Positions 18,858 to 27,757 of a stretch of DNA of 40,294 nucleotides are shown here, piece by piece. Position 1 is the first letter of the stretch. Every line of letters starts with the position of its first letter. The stretch comes from Spirochaetales bacterium. GTDB lineage: Bacteria > Spirochaetota > Spirochaetia > JAFGXN01. A program made the position numbers and the translations under genes. The stretch is taken from NCBI GenBank assembly GCA_016936615.1, contig JAFGXN010000106.1, positions 1-40,294 of the forward strand, given 5' to 3'. The notes below the pieces were generated by a model. The model saw only the letters and a list, made by a program, of their open reading frames with translations. It was not told the DNA's origin and made no database searches.

Positions 18858-19364
18858 ATGAAAAAAATCAATTTTTTCTTACTAATAATATTAACAACTA
18901 CGCTAAGTCTACTACTCCTTGCTGATGTCGATGCAAGTAAACCAGTTATATCTTGCGAGCTTTCCTCATATACATATGACGGAGAGAGCTCAGCCGAAGT
19001 AAATTCAATAACTGTTAGTGGCGATTTCTCTGTGACAGGGAGACTTTTTCAGACAATAGCAACTAAACCTTCAACCTTTAACTATGCAGATTTTAATCTA
19101 GGCGAAGTAAAAGGAAGAGTCTACAACTCAACATCTGGCACAAAGAAGAGTGAATGGGCAACAATAGCCTTCACTGGCGACAAAGATGACCTAACACTCA
19201 ATATTGTTCTAGCCGACCTTTTCTCTGTACTCCCATCTGCAGACTCAAGAGTAGATGTGCTTCTTAAATTTGCAGATAAGACATATATCGAAGAGAGCGA
19301 TCCAGAGAAGCAGATAGATTATCCTGCATTTGCCAACCTGGTTTTTACATATGAAAAGCCTTAG
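18858..19364 (+). CDS. small secreted protein
   Basis: A 168-residue protein with a clear signal peptide (MKKINFFLLIILTT onward, hydrophobic to about residue 21, cleavage near ADVDA-S). The mature part is beta-rich and acidic, with strands such as VNSITVSGDFSVTG and DDLTLNIVLADLF; no family is recognised. The start is fixed by the signal peptide, yet no Shine-Dalgarno is present and a promoter lies right against the ATG, suggesting a leaderless mRNA. It overlaps the next membrane-protein gene by 14 bases, so the two are likely one unit. Confidence 0.72.
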   Translation: MKKINFFLLIILTTTLSLLLLADVDASKPVISCELSSYTYDGESSAEVNSITVSGDFSVTGRLFQTIATKPSTFNYADFNLGEVKGRVYNSTSGTKKSEWATIAFTGDKDDLTLNIVLADLFSVLPSADSRVDVLLKFADKTYIEESDPEKQIDYPAFANLVFTYEKP

Positions 19365-19857
19365 TCAACGACTACAAAGATATTTTCCCGCTGCCTTCAT
19401 CCTTGAGCCAGCATTCATAATTTCTGTAATATTACTAATTTTCAACGACTTCTATCTCAAGAGATCAGGTAAAGTACCATTTATCGCTGGAAAACTATCA
19501 GATTTCTGCTTGATGATAATCTTTCCATTTTTTCTATGCCTTCTATTTGTTACAATAAGATACCCAATAGATTGTTTGGTTAGTTTTTTTTGTAAAAAAA
19601 AAGAGAGAACACTCTTCTTGCCGCGATGGGTCATTATAAGTGCCTTGTTTATCTCAGCGACAGTGATGACTCTTCTGCAATTTTCCGACATATTTAACCA
19701 GCTGGTGGTCGCATTCATGGAGATTGGTCGTGGCAGAGATAATTACTATCTATTGACAAAAGATCCATCAGATATAGTCTCTCTTGTCAATCTTATCCCA
19801 GCTGCCTTGATCTTACGAGAATACTCCACGAAGACTAATCAATCTCCTCGACCTTGA
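19351..19857 (+). CDS. multi-pass membrane protein with GKLSDF motif
   Basis: About 168 residues from the ATG at 19351, which overlaps the end of the secreted-protein gene by 14 bases; an upstream ATG at 19330 would add seven residues. It has about four hydrophobic helices (roughly 15-31, 52-70, 90-108, 145-155). The motifs NDFYLK at 32-37 and GKLSDF at 47-52 match an uncharacterised bacterial membrane family with an ND..LK plus GKLSDF signature that I recall from other phyla. Function is unknown. Its 3' end overlaps the end of the convergent feoB gene by 23 bases. Confidence 0.72.
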   Translation: MKSLSQRLQRYFPAAFILEPAFIISVILLIFNDFYLKRSGKVPFIAGKLSDFCLMIIFPFFLCLLFVTIRYPIDCLVSFFCKKKERTLFLPRWVIISALFISATVMTLLQFSDIFNQLVVAFMEIGRGRDNYYLLTKDPSDIVSLVNLIPAALILREYSTKTNQSPRP

Positions 19858-22105
19858 AGAGCTTGGATTTTTTTCCAATTAAATAGAAAATCAAGAATTC
19901 CAAACCTAATACAGCAAGCGCGACAAGAATCCAGATCCAATTGTGACCTTCAGCTATCTGAAAGAAGAGTGTCGATACTGCCCAGGCTGTAGATGTCAGA
20001 TAAAAACCCATCAGCCAGCCGTACAATCTGCCAAGCTGCTTGACTGCGACAACAAATGCAGCAATACATGGGAAATATATCAAAATAAAAAGCAGATAAG
20101 CGTAGGCAGATGCTGGAGTAAAATTGTCCTGCAACCTTGCAGCAAGATCATTAGAACCCTCCTGCTGCGAATCATCAGATCCTATCCCGACTAGACCTGC
20201 AAATCCCTCTGGAATAGCGATAAAGGCTTCGGCTATTCCTCCCCAAAAGGAGAATTCCTCTTCCTCTTGCAGAGTAGCTAACTCATTGCTAGCATAGATT
20301 TGGCTATATAATGAATCGACAGTTGCTATAACTGCCTCTTTTGCAAACACACCAGTAAAAAACCCAACACTTGCAGGCCAATTATCCTTCTCAATTCCCA
20401 TTGGAGTAAAAACAGGAGTGACAGCCTTGCCAGCATATTCAAGTAGAGAGGAACCTTGCTGCTCAGCACCAAAGACAACCTTTTTATCTTCGAACTTGAT
20501 CGAATTCAGAACACTTAGGATAGAGACCGCTATAATCATAACAACACCAGCACGATAGATAAAAGTCTTTAACCTCATCCATGTATGAAGTAAGATATGT
20601 TTCATTCTTGGGGTATGGTATGGTGGAAGCTCCATCACAAAATGGGAAACTTCTCCTTTGAAGATCGTCTTTTTGAGTAGTAGACCAGTTAAGACAGCAA
20701 GCATAACTCCAGCAAAATAGATTGAGAATACGATTAGCCCAGCATGATTCTTAAAAAAAGCATTCGCAAATAATGCATAGACAGGAAGCCTAGCTCCACA
20801 AGACATGAGAGGAACCATAAAGGTAGTCATCATCCTATCCCGTTTCTCTTCAAGCGTTCTAGTACTCAAGATAGCAGGCACAGTACAGCCAAAGCCGACA
20901 AGCATAGGAACAAACGACTTCCCGGGCAGACCAATCCAACGCATAAATCTATCCATAACAAATGCTGCCCTAGCCATGTAGCCTGAATCTTCGAGAATAG
21001 ACAACATCAGAAACATAAAAAATATAACAGGAATAAAGGTTGCAACAGTTGTAAGACCAGATCCGATACCATCTGCAAGCAAGACCTTAATCCAGGCTGG
21101 TGCACCAATATTTGACAATAAAGAACCAAGTCCATCGACAAATATAGTACTCATAAATATATCAAAGAAATCTATAAAGACACCACCAATCTGTATCGCT
21201 ACAAAAAAGACTAGAAACATAACCCCCAAGAAAATTGGTATTCCCAGAAACTTATTCATCACAAATCTATCAATAGAATCTGTGAAGGTCTCTTTTGCAG
21301 AGCGCATCTTCTGTACATCGCGCGAAACTCCATGGACAAAGCCGTATCTATAATCAGAAATGACAACATCGGAGGGATCTTTAAGAATTTTTTCAACAGA
21401 AGAGAGATCAGAAACAAACTCCGAATAGGGAAAATCCTTACTCTTCTCAGCCTTCTTTGTAAACAATGGATCCTTCTCTAACAATTTCAGAATAGACCAA
21501 CGGCCACTAGTGTTATCATTAAACTCAGGCAAAGAGACAACGCTGGGGATATATTTGGTTATAACAGACTCAATCTCATTCGGATATGACACAGAGAAGG
21601 AAGAATTAGGCTTCCTGTCTGAAGATACTATTGCAGGAAAAATTTCCTTCACCTCAGAAAGATCTGTTCCTGCCACATATAAGACCTCGACGCCAAGATG
21701 TCGCTTAAGATGATCCACATCAATAGAGATATGTCGCTTTTGTGCAAGATCCTTCATATTCAAAACTAAGATAACTGGAAGATTCATCTCTAGCAACTGA
21801 GTAGTTAAGAATAGATTTCGCTCAAGATTAGTTGCATCAACAACATTTAAGATTATATCAGCATCATTTGACAAGAGATAGTCTCGAGAGACAACCTCAT
21901 CCTCAGAATCAGCAGTTAAAGAATAAATTCCTGGCAAATCAACAAAGTAAAAATCCTTTTCCTGAAATTTTACATGACCTTCCTTCTTCTCGACAGTTAC
22001 ACCAGGCCAATTACCAATCCTTTGCCTACTCCCAGTCAACTGGTTAAAAATTGTAGTCTTTCCACAATTAGGATTACCAGCAAGAGCAATTTTATAACTA
22101 TTCAC
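19835..22105 (-). CDS. feoB: ferrous iron transporter FeoB
   Basis: The membrane iron(II) transporter with an N-terminal GTPase-like domain. G1 is GNPNCGKT at 10-17, G3 DLPG at 56-59 and G4 NMKD at 116-119. A helical insertion domain follows (about 165-270), then a core of about eight or more membrane helices with two Gate regions; GCTVPAILSTRTLEEKRDR is the conserved first Gate motif. At 756 residues the length is normal. The start is GTG at 22105-22103 with GAGG (22114-22111) 5 bases upstream. feoA is 11 bases upstream and no feoC is visible. The 3' end overlaps the GKLSDF gene. Confidence 0.96.
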   Translation of the reverse strand: MNSYKIALAGNPNCGKTTIFNQLTGSRQRIGNWPGVTVEKKEGHVKFQEKDFYFVDLPGIYSLTADSEDEVVSRDYLLSNDADIILNVVDATNLERNLFLTTQLLEMNLPVILVLNMKDLAQKRHISIDVDHLKRHLGVEVLYVAGTDLSEVKEIFPAIVSSDRKPNSSFSVSYPNEIESVITKYIPSVVSLPEFNDNTSGRWSILKLLEKDPLFTKKAEKSKDFPYSEFVSDLSSVEKILKDPSDVVISDYRYGFVHGVSRDVQKMRSAKETFTDSIDRFVMNKFLGIPIFLGVMFLVFFVAIQIGGVFIDFFDIFMSTIFVDGLGSLLSNIGAPAWIKVLLADGIGSGLTTVATFIPVIFFMFLMLSILEDSGYMARAAFVMDRFMRWIGLPGKSFVPMLVGFGCTVPAILSTRTLEEKRDRMMTTFMVPLMSCGARLPVYALFANAFFKNHAGLIVFSIYFAGVMLAVLTGLLLKKTIFKGEVSHFVMELPPYHTPRMKHILLHTWMRLKTFIYRAGVVMIIAVSILSVLNSIKFEDKKVVFGAEQQGSSLLEYAGKAVTPVFTPMGIEKDNWPASVGFFTGVFAKEAVIATVDSLYSQIYASNELATLQEEEEFSFWGGIAEAFIAIPEGFAGLVGIGSDDSQQEGSNDLAARLQDNFTPASAYAYLLFILIYFPCIAAFVVAVKQLGRLYGWLMGFYLTSTAWAVSTLFFQIAEGHNWIWILVALAVLGLEFLIFYLIGKKSKLFKVEEID

Positions 22106-22116
22106 AACAACCTCAT

Positions 22117-22356
22117 CTATTCAACTATAATCTTATCTGTCATCCCAGAGCCAATGACACATTTTACACCGCCGACCTCTACCAAATAGGGATGACTTTT
22201 ACTTCCACGAATAACAGTAAGAGCTCTTCCACGAAAAATACCAATTCCATATAATTTTTGCCTAAGCCTTCGCCCACCATCAATAGCCTTAACTACGACC
22301 TTGTCTCCAGGTTTTAAATTAGACAATAGATTCACTTTTTCAGCTTCTGCGTTCAT
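22117..22356 (-). CDS. feoA: FeoA, SH3-like partner of FeoB
   Basis: A 79-residue cytoplasmic SH3-fold protein needed for FeoB-driven iron uptake. The sequence runs through LKPGDKVVVKAIDGG, a RLRQKLYGIGIFRGRALTVI core and a VEVGGVKCVIGSGMTDKIIVE end, all typical of FeoA. ATG is preceded by GGAGAG. The promoter and a small dyad across the -10 and ribosome binding site (22358-22376) lie directly upstream. Confidence 0.95.
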   Translation of the reverse strand: MNAEAEKVNLLSNLKPGDKVVVKAIDGGRRLRQKLYGIGIFRGRALTVIRGSKSHPYLVEVGGVKCVIGSGMTDKIIVE

Positions 22357-22357
22357 G

Positions 22358-22403
22358 TTAGTCTCTCCTAAACTAATTTAATAATAACAACAATAATTGT
22401 CAA
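22358..22403 (-). promoter_or_regulatory. feoAB promoter with dyad over -10 and ribosome binding site
   Basis: On the minus strand TTGACA (22403-22398), a 17-base spacer and TAAATT (22380-22375) form the promoter. A TTAGT-N9-ACTAA dyad (22358-22376) covers the -10 edge, the start site and the ribosome binding site, where a metal-responsive repressor could bind. It is not a recognisable Fur box; DtxR/MntR-type control is a guess. Confidence 0.5.
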
Positions 22404-22441
22404 GCCATACAAGAGGAGGAAAAAGAAGCTTTCAAAAAGTA

Positions 22442-22470
22442 TTGAAGAAACTGAATAAACAAGGTATTAT
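22442..22470 (+). promoter_or_regulatory. nitroreductase operon promoter
   Basis: TTGAAG (22442-22447), a 17-base spacer and TATTAT (22465-22470) precede the ribosome binding site GAGGAG (22477-22482) and the ATG at 22489. Confidence 0.5.
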
Positions 22471-22488
22471 GTAAAAGAGGAGAGAAAG

Positions 22489-23076
22489 ATGGATTTAGAA
22501 CAACTTCTAGAAAAAAACCGTTCGTACAGGCGATTCGACTCAAATTTTTCTATAAAACGAGAGACACTTGAAGATCTTGTTAATCTAACAAGGCTTGGAA
22601 GCAGTGCTGCAAATAGACAACCATTAAAATTTTATATATCTAACACAAAAGAAAAAAACGATGAGATATTCAGTCAATTAAAATGGGCTAGCTATCTATC
22701 CGAGTGGGAAGGTCCTGCCGATAATGAAAGACCATCCGCCTACATAATAATTACGCTAGACAAGGATATTGCAAAAGATCCTTGGTGTGACCATGGGATT
22801 GCTGCGCAGAACATTCTTTTAGGCGCAGTAAGCAGAGACCTTGGAGGATGTATTCTCGGAGCATTTAGCAAGCAGTCTATCAAGAAAGCAGTTGAAGCTC
22901 AAGATAACCATGAACCACTACTAGTTATCGCAATTGGCAAGCCAGCTGAGACATCAATTGTCGAGGAAATTCCCGAGGATATTAGACATGTCAATGACTC
23001 TATACGATACTACCGAGACGAGAAAGGAATACATCGAGTGCCAAAACGACCACTTGAGGAGATAATTGTAAACTAA
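22489..23076 (+). CDS. nitroreductase-family FMN oxidoreductase
   Basis: A 195-residue flavoenzyme of the nitroreductase family, using NAD(P)H and FMN. The N-terminal RSYRRF at 11-16 provides the phosphate-binding arginines, followed by SSAANRQPLKFYI near 38-50 for flavin contact, a DHGIAAQNILLGAVSRDLGGCILGAF helix-loop and the C-terminal AIGKPAE region. The natural substrate is not evident. It is the first gene of a three-gene unit; its stop overlaps the ATG of the polyprenyl synthetase (TAATG). Confidence 0.9.
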   Translation: MDLEQLLEKNRSYRRFDSNFSIKRETLEDLVNLTRLGSSAANRQPLKFYISNTKEKNDEIFSQLKWASYLSEWEGPADNERPSAYIIITLDKDIAKDPWCDHGIAAQNILLGAVSRDLGGCILGAFSKQSIKKAVEAQDNHEPLLVIAIGKPAETSIVEEIPEDIRHVNDSIRYYRDEKGIHRVPKRPLEEIIVN

Positions 23077-23990
23077 TGGGTGAAAAATTCAAAATTCCAG
23101 AACATATTGATTTAGAAAGGGTCAAGGCTCTAACAGAGAGAGAGATTTCGCACTTAACAATTGCAGCACGAGATGCTGTTCTCGATATAATGAGAGGCGG
23201 AAAATATCTAAGACCAACCTTTCTTCTTCTTGCCTCGGAAACGAAAGATAAAATTCCAGACGAAGCATACGGTGCAGCAGCAGGCTTAGAGCTAATACAC
23301 CTCGCGTCGCTGATCCACGATGACATTATAGATAGATCTTCAACTCGTAGAGGGATGCCCTGTCTACATAAGACAGTCGGAGTGAAGCAAGCCCTACCGG
23401 TGGGGGATTTCTTGTATGCAAGAGGATTTCGACTAATATTTGAGAAGACCAATCCACAGACACTTCCCTCAATCTTAAACGCAGCAGAAGGGATCTGCCT
23501 AGGCGAGCTAAGACAGAATGAAATGATAGGGAAAAATGTCCTAAAAGCAAAGTATATAGAAAACATCAGGTCCAAGACAGGAATATTATTTGCCGAAGCA
23601 CTGACTTGTGGTGACAGCTTTATAGAGCCAGAATTGCAGACAAGCAAGCTCTTGCATGATGCTGGATTAGCCTTTGGAATCTACTACCAGATTATGGACG
23701 ATGTCAAAGACTTAAAAGGTGAATCAAATGGAAAAGATCTCAGATCTGATGCAAGAAATGGAATATATACCCTACCTCTTCTCTACTCCGAAATCAGCAC
23801 TATATGGCTAAGAATCCTCCCTGGATTTATCCTCTCAAGACTAGCAACAAAGAGTGGTGGATTTGGAAAGGCAATCAACAAGGCGATGAGCTACAAGGAA
23901 GAGAGCCTTGGATACTTAGATAAGATAATTGAAAAGATGCCTGAGAGAACAGGAATAACAAAACTAAAAGATTTAATAAACTCAATCTAG
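23076..23990 (+). CDS. trans-polyprenyl diphosphate synthase
   Basis: Condenses isopentenyl diphosphate onto an allylic primer. Seen in the 304 residues are GGKYLRP at 41-47, the first aspartate-rich motif DDIID at 82-86 with RRGMPCLH after it, and the second DDVKD at 208-212. Small residues A77 and S78 before the first motif fit a medium- or long-chain product (quinone side chain type) rather than farnesyl, but this is inference. The ATG overlaps the nitroreductase stop by one base, so translation is coupled. The following small membrane protein starts 11 bases after the stop. Confidence 0.92.
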   Translation: MGEKFKIPEHIDLERVKALTEREISHLTIAARDAVLDIMRGGKYLRPTFLLLASETKDKIPDEAYGAAAGLELIHLASLIHDDIIDRSSTRRGMPCLHKTVGVKQALPVGDFLYARGFRLIFEKTNPQTLPSILNAAEGICLGELRQNEMIGKNVLKAKYIENIRSKTGILFAEALTCGDSFIEPELQTSKLLHDAGLAFGIYYQIMDDVKDLKGESNGKDLRSDARNGIYTLPLLYSEISTIWLRILPGFILSRLATKSGGFGKAINKAMSYKEESLGYLDKIIEKMPERTGITKLKDLINSI

Positions 23991-24001
23991 GAGGATTTTT
24001 A

Positions 24002-24184
24002 ATGGCACATCTCTTTTTTGGTCTAATACTCGGAATAACGATAGGCATAATCGTAGCCTACATACTACACCCACAACTTAACATCCTAGTTAAGCGACTT
24101 GGTAAGATGCTAAACGATAACTCTACACCCAAAGACAACAACGAAGATTCTAATAATAACGAAAAAAACACAGAAAGCAACTAG
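24002..24184 (+). CDS. small single-pass membrane protein
   Basis: A 60-residue protein: one hydrophobic helix (about 4-22, [19 protein letters not shown]), a basic juxtamembrane stretch and a very Asn/Asp/Glu-rich tail. It has an excellent AGGAGG (23989-23994) overlapping the previous stop, 7 bases before the ATG, so it is a real gene and not a chance reading. Function is unknown. Its stop shares CTAG with the stop of the convergent chemoreceptor gene. Confidence 0.75.
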   Translation: MAHLFFGLILGITIGIIVAYILHPQLNILVKRLGKMLNDNSTPKDNNEDSNNNEKNTESN

Positions 24185-26142
24185 ATCTTAAAAAATCCAA
24201 TCATATGCAAAAGCTTATCAGCCTCTGCCGATAACTCATGCGATGTCGCTGAAAGCTCTTCAGATGATGAAGCATTGAGCTGAATAACCTTATCAAGCTC
24301 AAGAATCGACCGACTAATCTGATCAACCCCAATATCCTGCTCCTCACTCGCACTACTAATCTGATCAACTAGATTTGCGGTCTGCTCAATCTCTGGAACC
24401 AAAGCGACCAGAAGTTTGCTACTTTCCAGCGAAGTATCCATTGTCTTAGCTGACAACTCAGTAATCTCACCAGCAGCATGCTGACTTCGCTCTGCTAGCT
24501 TACGCACCTCGCTAGCAACAACAGCAAATCCCTTCCCATTTTCACCAGCTCTAGCCGCCTCAATTGCAGCATTCAAGGCAAGCATATTAGTCTGTCGAGC
24601 AATCTCCTCGATTATGGAGATCTTTGCTACAATAGCCTTGATAAACTCCACAGATTGTTCAAGTTGCTTAGCGGTACTAATGGATTTATCAGCAACATGC
24701 TTTGCTATATCGCTTGTCATGCGAGAATTTTCAGAATTTTGCTTGATAGAAGCATTCATCTGCTCCATCGACGCGGAGACCTGTTCACTAGCCGACGCCT
24801 GCTCACTTGCGCCGGAGGCGATTTGACCAGAAGACTCATTTATATGCTCACTGCTATCAGCCAAGCTCTGACTCGAGACCTTAATCTGCGAGACAATCTT
24901 CCTCAGAGACTCCACCATCTGCCCTAGAGACCTTGAAAAATCCCCTAACTCATCTTTCCTTGCGAGAAAACCTTTATCTATTACAAAAGAGAGATCTCCC
25001 TTCGCAACTGAATGGGTCAACCCAACTGCCGAAATTACAGGATTCAACATTCTCGCAGCAACAAAATATATGACAATTGAAAGCAGAATCAGAACAATAA
25101 CAGAAATAATAGCAAAGACAATCAGCTGCTCGCGTATTGTAGCAGTAACAACAGCCCGATCGACAACCAAGAAAGAGACCCACCCTGTCTGCCGTAAAGT
25201 TTGAGGAAAAGCCAAATACCTTCGATTATCTGAATCGGTAAATGATATCACATCATAATTCCCATCAAGAATAGCTGAAAAACGGCCTGAAATCTCCTCA
25301 GGATAATCTTGAGAAAAAATAGTATCACTCATAATCTTCTCTCTATCTGGATGAGCAATAAAAGTGCCATCTCTATCTACAAGAAAAGCATAGCCATTCT
25401 CATCCATCTTCAAACCTGCAACCAAATTCATGATTGTCCGAATAGATAAATCAACAGCAACAGCACCAAGGAGCTTCCCACCTTTACGAATTGGAGTCAC
25501 AATACTAACAACAACCTCTCCACTAGAAGAGTCAACATATGGAGAAGTCATAATAGTCGAATCACTACCTGTAGCTTGATTATACCACGAACGAGATCGC
25601 AAGAAATAATCTCGCTTACGTGGGCCCTGCAGAGATGGAGGAGAGATATACTCTTGAGTATTTTCAAAACAGAGAAAGGCTAACTGCAAATCTGAATCAT
25701 TCTGCACTAGATTCTCAAAGGTAGCCACCACACCCTGATAGAGATCTACTAGACGAGGATCTCGCCTCACAGAAGAATCAGCCTCTTTAATCTTGGAAAA
25801 GATCTGCCTTAACTCTGGAGAGAGAGACTCAATAGAACTCGCCAAATCAGAATCAGACATAGGAAGAGGATCAGTGTAGTAAAAACGATACTCAGCAGAC
25901 TCTAACATCTCAAGAATCCTAGAATCTCCAGCTAATGTCTGAGTCAAAGCCATCTTCTGATCGATAAATCCCTCAATCTCCCGCAAGGTTGCAGAAAGAC
26001 GGGCAGTAGCCTCTCCATAAGTAGAAGCTCTCAATGCAGAAGAAAATCGAGAAAAGACAATGGTTCCATTTAAAATAAAAATAGCAATTACCAACGAAAT
26101 TATAATAAGAGTAAGTCTAAGTTTGAAAGAATTCCTATTCAT
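24181..26142 (-). CDS. methyl-accepting chemotaxis protein with amino-acid-type dCache domain
   Basis: A 653-residue membrane chemoreceptor. TM1 is at about 11-31 and TM2 at 340-362, with a periplasmic double-Cache sensor between. HAMP follows (about 360-415), then the cytoplasmic signalling coiled coil with the conserved hairpin tip at 512-548 ([20 protein letters not shown]). The sensor carries Y179, R184, W186, Y187, Y202, D204 and D231, the residues and spacings of the dCache_1 amino-acid-binding signature, so the ligand is predicted to be an amino acid. A four-helix membrane protein gene lies 38 bases upstream. ATG follows a GGGGTG site. Confidence 0.95.
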   Translation of the reverse strand: MNRNSFKLRLTLIIISLVIAIFILNGTIVFSRFSSALRASTYGEATARLSATLREIEGFIDQKMALTQTLAGDSRILEMLESAEYRFYYTDPLPMSDSDLASSIESLSPELRQIFSKIKEADSSVRRDPRLVDLYQGVVATFENLVQNDSDLQLAFLCFENTQEYISPPSLQGPRKRDYFLRSRSWYNQATGSDSTIMTSPYVDSSSGEVVVSIVTPIRKGGKLLGAVAVDLSIRTIMNLVAGLKMDENGYAFLVDRDGTFIAHPDREKIMSDTIFSQDYPEEISGRFSAILDGNYDVISFTDSDNRRYLAFPQTLRQTGWVSFLVVDRAVVTATIREQLIVFAIISVIVLILLSIVIYFVAARMLNPVISAVGLTHSVAKGDLSFVIDKGFLARKDELGDFSRSLGQMVESLRKIVSQIKVSSQSLADSSEHINESSGQIASGASEQASASEQVSASMEQMNASIKQNSENSRMTSDIAKHVADKSISTAKQLEQSVEFIKAIVAKISIIEEIARQTNMLALNAAIEAARAGENGKGFAVVASEVRKLAERSQHAAGEITELSAKTMDTSLESSKLLVALVPEIEQTANLVDQISSASEEQDIGVDQISRSILELDKVIQLNASSSEELSATSHELSAEADKLLHMIGFFKI

Positions 26143-26180
26143 AACACCCCACTTGCTCTAATTATAAGAAAAATCTAAAC

Positions 26181-26753
26181 CTAAGGCAATTTTTTAGATT
26201 TGCTACGCGAAAAGAGCAAGAGATACCTGTAAAGAAAAATAGCGACTACCAACAGAACAGATCCTATCAAAGCAATAAATTTACAAATCGTCATTACATT
26301 CGCGAACTTAACTAAAATCAATAGTTGAGAAGGATACTTCAAAAGAAGAATAAGAACAGAGATATTCTCAAAATAATCAAATAAACAGGTAAGCAAAGGA
26401 AGTGCAAAGATCAGAGGCCTAAAAACTCTTAAAAAAGAGGATCCTTTAGTCAAAATATATAGAGCTAAAAAGAGTAAAAATGAGTAAGCCACAGGAAAAA
26501 AGAAATCAATAGGAATTATCTTTTTTAAGTAAAATTCCCTACCCTCATCCCCTAAATTCTCCAACAACGAATACGCTTGCTCCGGCGAATACCCAAACTT
26601 AACATCAAGGATTTCCCCATCAGCAACTAACTTCTGCAAACCAGCCTGACCGAATGGGCTAGAAGAGATAAGCAAAAACAACAAAACAGTAATAACAAGA
26701 GTAACAATAAATGTAGAAAGAAATCTTTTAGAAAAAACTTTTTTTAATGGCAT
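26181..26753 (-). CDS. four-helix membrane protein of unknown function
   Basis: A 190-residue integral membrane protein with helices at about 12-30, 86-104, 110-138 and 150-178, and a 50-residue extracytoplasmic loop containing GYSPEQAYSLLENLGDEGREFYL. A conserved-looking FDYFENI sits in the third helix. I do not recognise the family. ATG is preceded by GGAGGTG. It lies 38 bases upstream of the chemoreceptor gene on the same strand and may be co-transcribed, but a link to chemotaxis is not shown. Confidence 0.75.
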   Translation of the reverse strand: MPLKKVFSKRFLSTFIVTLVITVLLFLLISSSPFGQAGLQKLVADGEILDVKFGYSPEQAYSLLENLGDEGREFYLKKIIPIDFFFPVAYSFLLFLALYILTKGSSFLRVFRPLIFALPLLTCLFDYFENISVLILLLKYPSQLLILVKFANVMTICKFIALIGSVLLVVAIFLYRYLLLFSRSKSKKLP

Positions 26754-26842
26754 AACACCTCCCCATACAATATTTTATATTAGGAATGAAAAAAACTAAA
26801 GCTTTTTTAATGATTCATGGTAAAATTAAGAGTGGAGGAACT

Positions 26843-27142
26843 ATGACCTATTGTGGAAAATGCGGAAAAGAGTTCAAGGACGACTTCAAGCCGGGAAGAA
26901 ACGAAAGCTGTCCTAACTGTGGAAGAGATCTTAGAATCTGCCTAAACTGCCAATTCTACGCTCCAGGAAGACAACACGATTGTAGCGAACATATTGAGGA
27001 AGGAGTTAAGGAGAAAGACCGAGGCAACTTCTGTGATTGGTTCAAGATGAAACATGCTGACAGCTTCGAAGCAATACAACAATCAGATAGTGAAAGGAAG
27101 AAAGAAGAGGCAAGACGCAAACTAGAGCAGCTTTTTAAGTAG
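26843..27142 (+). CDS. small zinc-ribbon protein
   Basis: About 99 residues from ATG 26843, chosen because GGAGGA (26834-26839) lies just before it and the protein then begins right at its zinc-binding region; an ATG at 26786 would add 19 poorly placed residues. Cysteine pairs CGKC, CPNC and CLNC followed by HDC and FCDWF suggest two zinc sites. The C-terminus is a charged helix (SERKKEEARRKLEQL). It is likely a cytoplasmic zinc-binding accessory protein; function is unknown. It overlaps the end of the convergent DUF2752 gene by 8 bases. Confidence 0.78.
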   Translation: MTYCGKCGKEFKDDFKPGRNESCPNCGRDLRICLNCQFYAPGRQHDCSEHIEEGVKEKDRGNFCDWFKMKHADSFEAIQQSDSERKKEEARRKLEQLFK

Positions 27143-27470
27143 AAGAAGAGGATTTTTTACGCTCTCTCATTTTCCGATAGAATCTGTATAGATTAAAATC
27201 AAAGATCCACGCAACCAATGCAAACCCAACCCCAACAAAAGTAAAAGGGCTTAATCTATTATAAGATACAGCTTTCTGAAAATTCAAATGCAAAATATTA
27301 TGAAAGGCTCTAGTTGTTCCACAAGCAAGGCACTCATGACCAGTAGTCAATTTATAAAGGCATATTGTATGCTCGTTAGCAAAATCCTCCATCGGAAGAA
27401 AATAAAAAAGCAAAGTAAGGCTAAAGAGAAACAGGATCTTTATAATAATTTTTCTGTGTGTTTTTTTCAT
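27135..27470 (-). CDS. DUF2752 membrane protein
   Basis: A 111-residue protein with a first helix at about 9-25, the DUF2752 signature CLACGTTRAFHNILHLNFQK in the middle, and a second helix at about 75-93 followed by a basic tail. The family is uncharacterised, and I recall its members often lying beside TM2 genes, as here. The start codon lies 2 bases after the T tract of the terminator that ends the TM2 gene upstream, and there is no ribosome binding site, yet the first helix fixes the start near here. How it is translated is unclear. Confidence 0.82.
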   Translation of the reverse strand: MKKTHRKIIIKILFLFSLTLLFYFLPMEDFANEHTICLYKLTTGHECLACGTTRAFHNILHLNFQKAVSYNRLSPFTFVGVGFALVAWIFDFNLYRFYRKMRERKKSSSST

Positions 27471-27472
27471 AT

Positions 27473-27497
27473 AAAAAAATTAGGGGCCTAAGCCCCT
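27473..27497 (-). terminator. intrinsic terminator after TM2 gene, abutting the DUF2752 start
   Basis: Minus-strand stem AGGGGC/GCCCCT with loop TTAG (27497-27482), then AA and seven T (27479-27473). The ATG of the DUF2752 gene follows at 27470. Confidence 0.8.
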
Positions 27498-27506
27498 TTA
27501 AGAATG

Positions 27507-27731
27507 TTATCTAGTAATTGGTTTACCTTCTTTATCAGTAAACTTACCCATAGCAATCATGATCAGATCATATATAGTCCAAATACCACAACCACCACAT
27601 GTTAGTAACATTAAAACTCCTGTACCAACTTTACCATTCATAAATCTGTGAACACCTAGTCCTCCAAGAAAAAAAGCTATTAAAAAAGTAACTAGCCAAT
27701 CCTGTGAACTTTTTTCATTTGAATCACTCAT
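27507..27731 (-). CDS. TM2-domain protein
   Basis: A 74-residue protein made almost entirely of a TM2 domain: first helix WLVTFLIAFFLGG, the linking LGVHRFMNGKVGTG motif, and a second helix LMLLTCGGCGIWTIYDLIMI ending with the conserved acidic YDLI pattern and a KFTDKEG tail. It is a paralogue of the neighbouring zinc-ribbon TM2 protein. It has its own near-consensus promoter and AAGGAG, and ends at an intrinsic terminator. Function is unknown. Confidence 0.9.
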   Translation of the reverse strand: MSDSNEKSSQDWLVTFLIAFFLGGLGVHRFMNGKVGTGVLMLLTCGGCGIWTIYDLIMIAMGKFTDKEGKPITR

Positions 27732-27757
27732 AAAATTCTCCTTTTATTTATATATGC

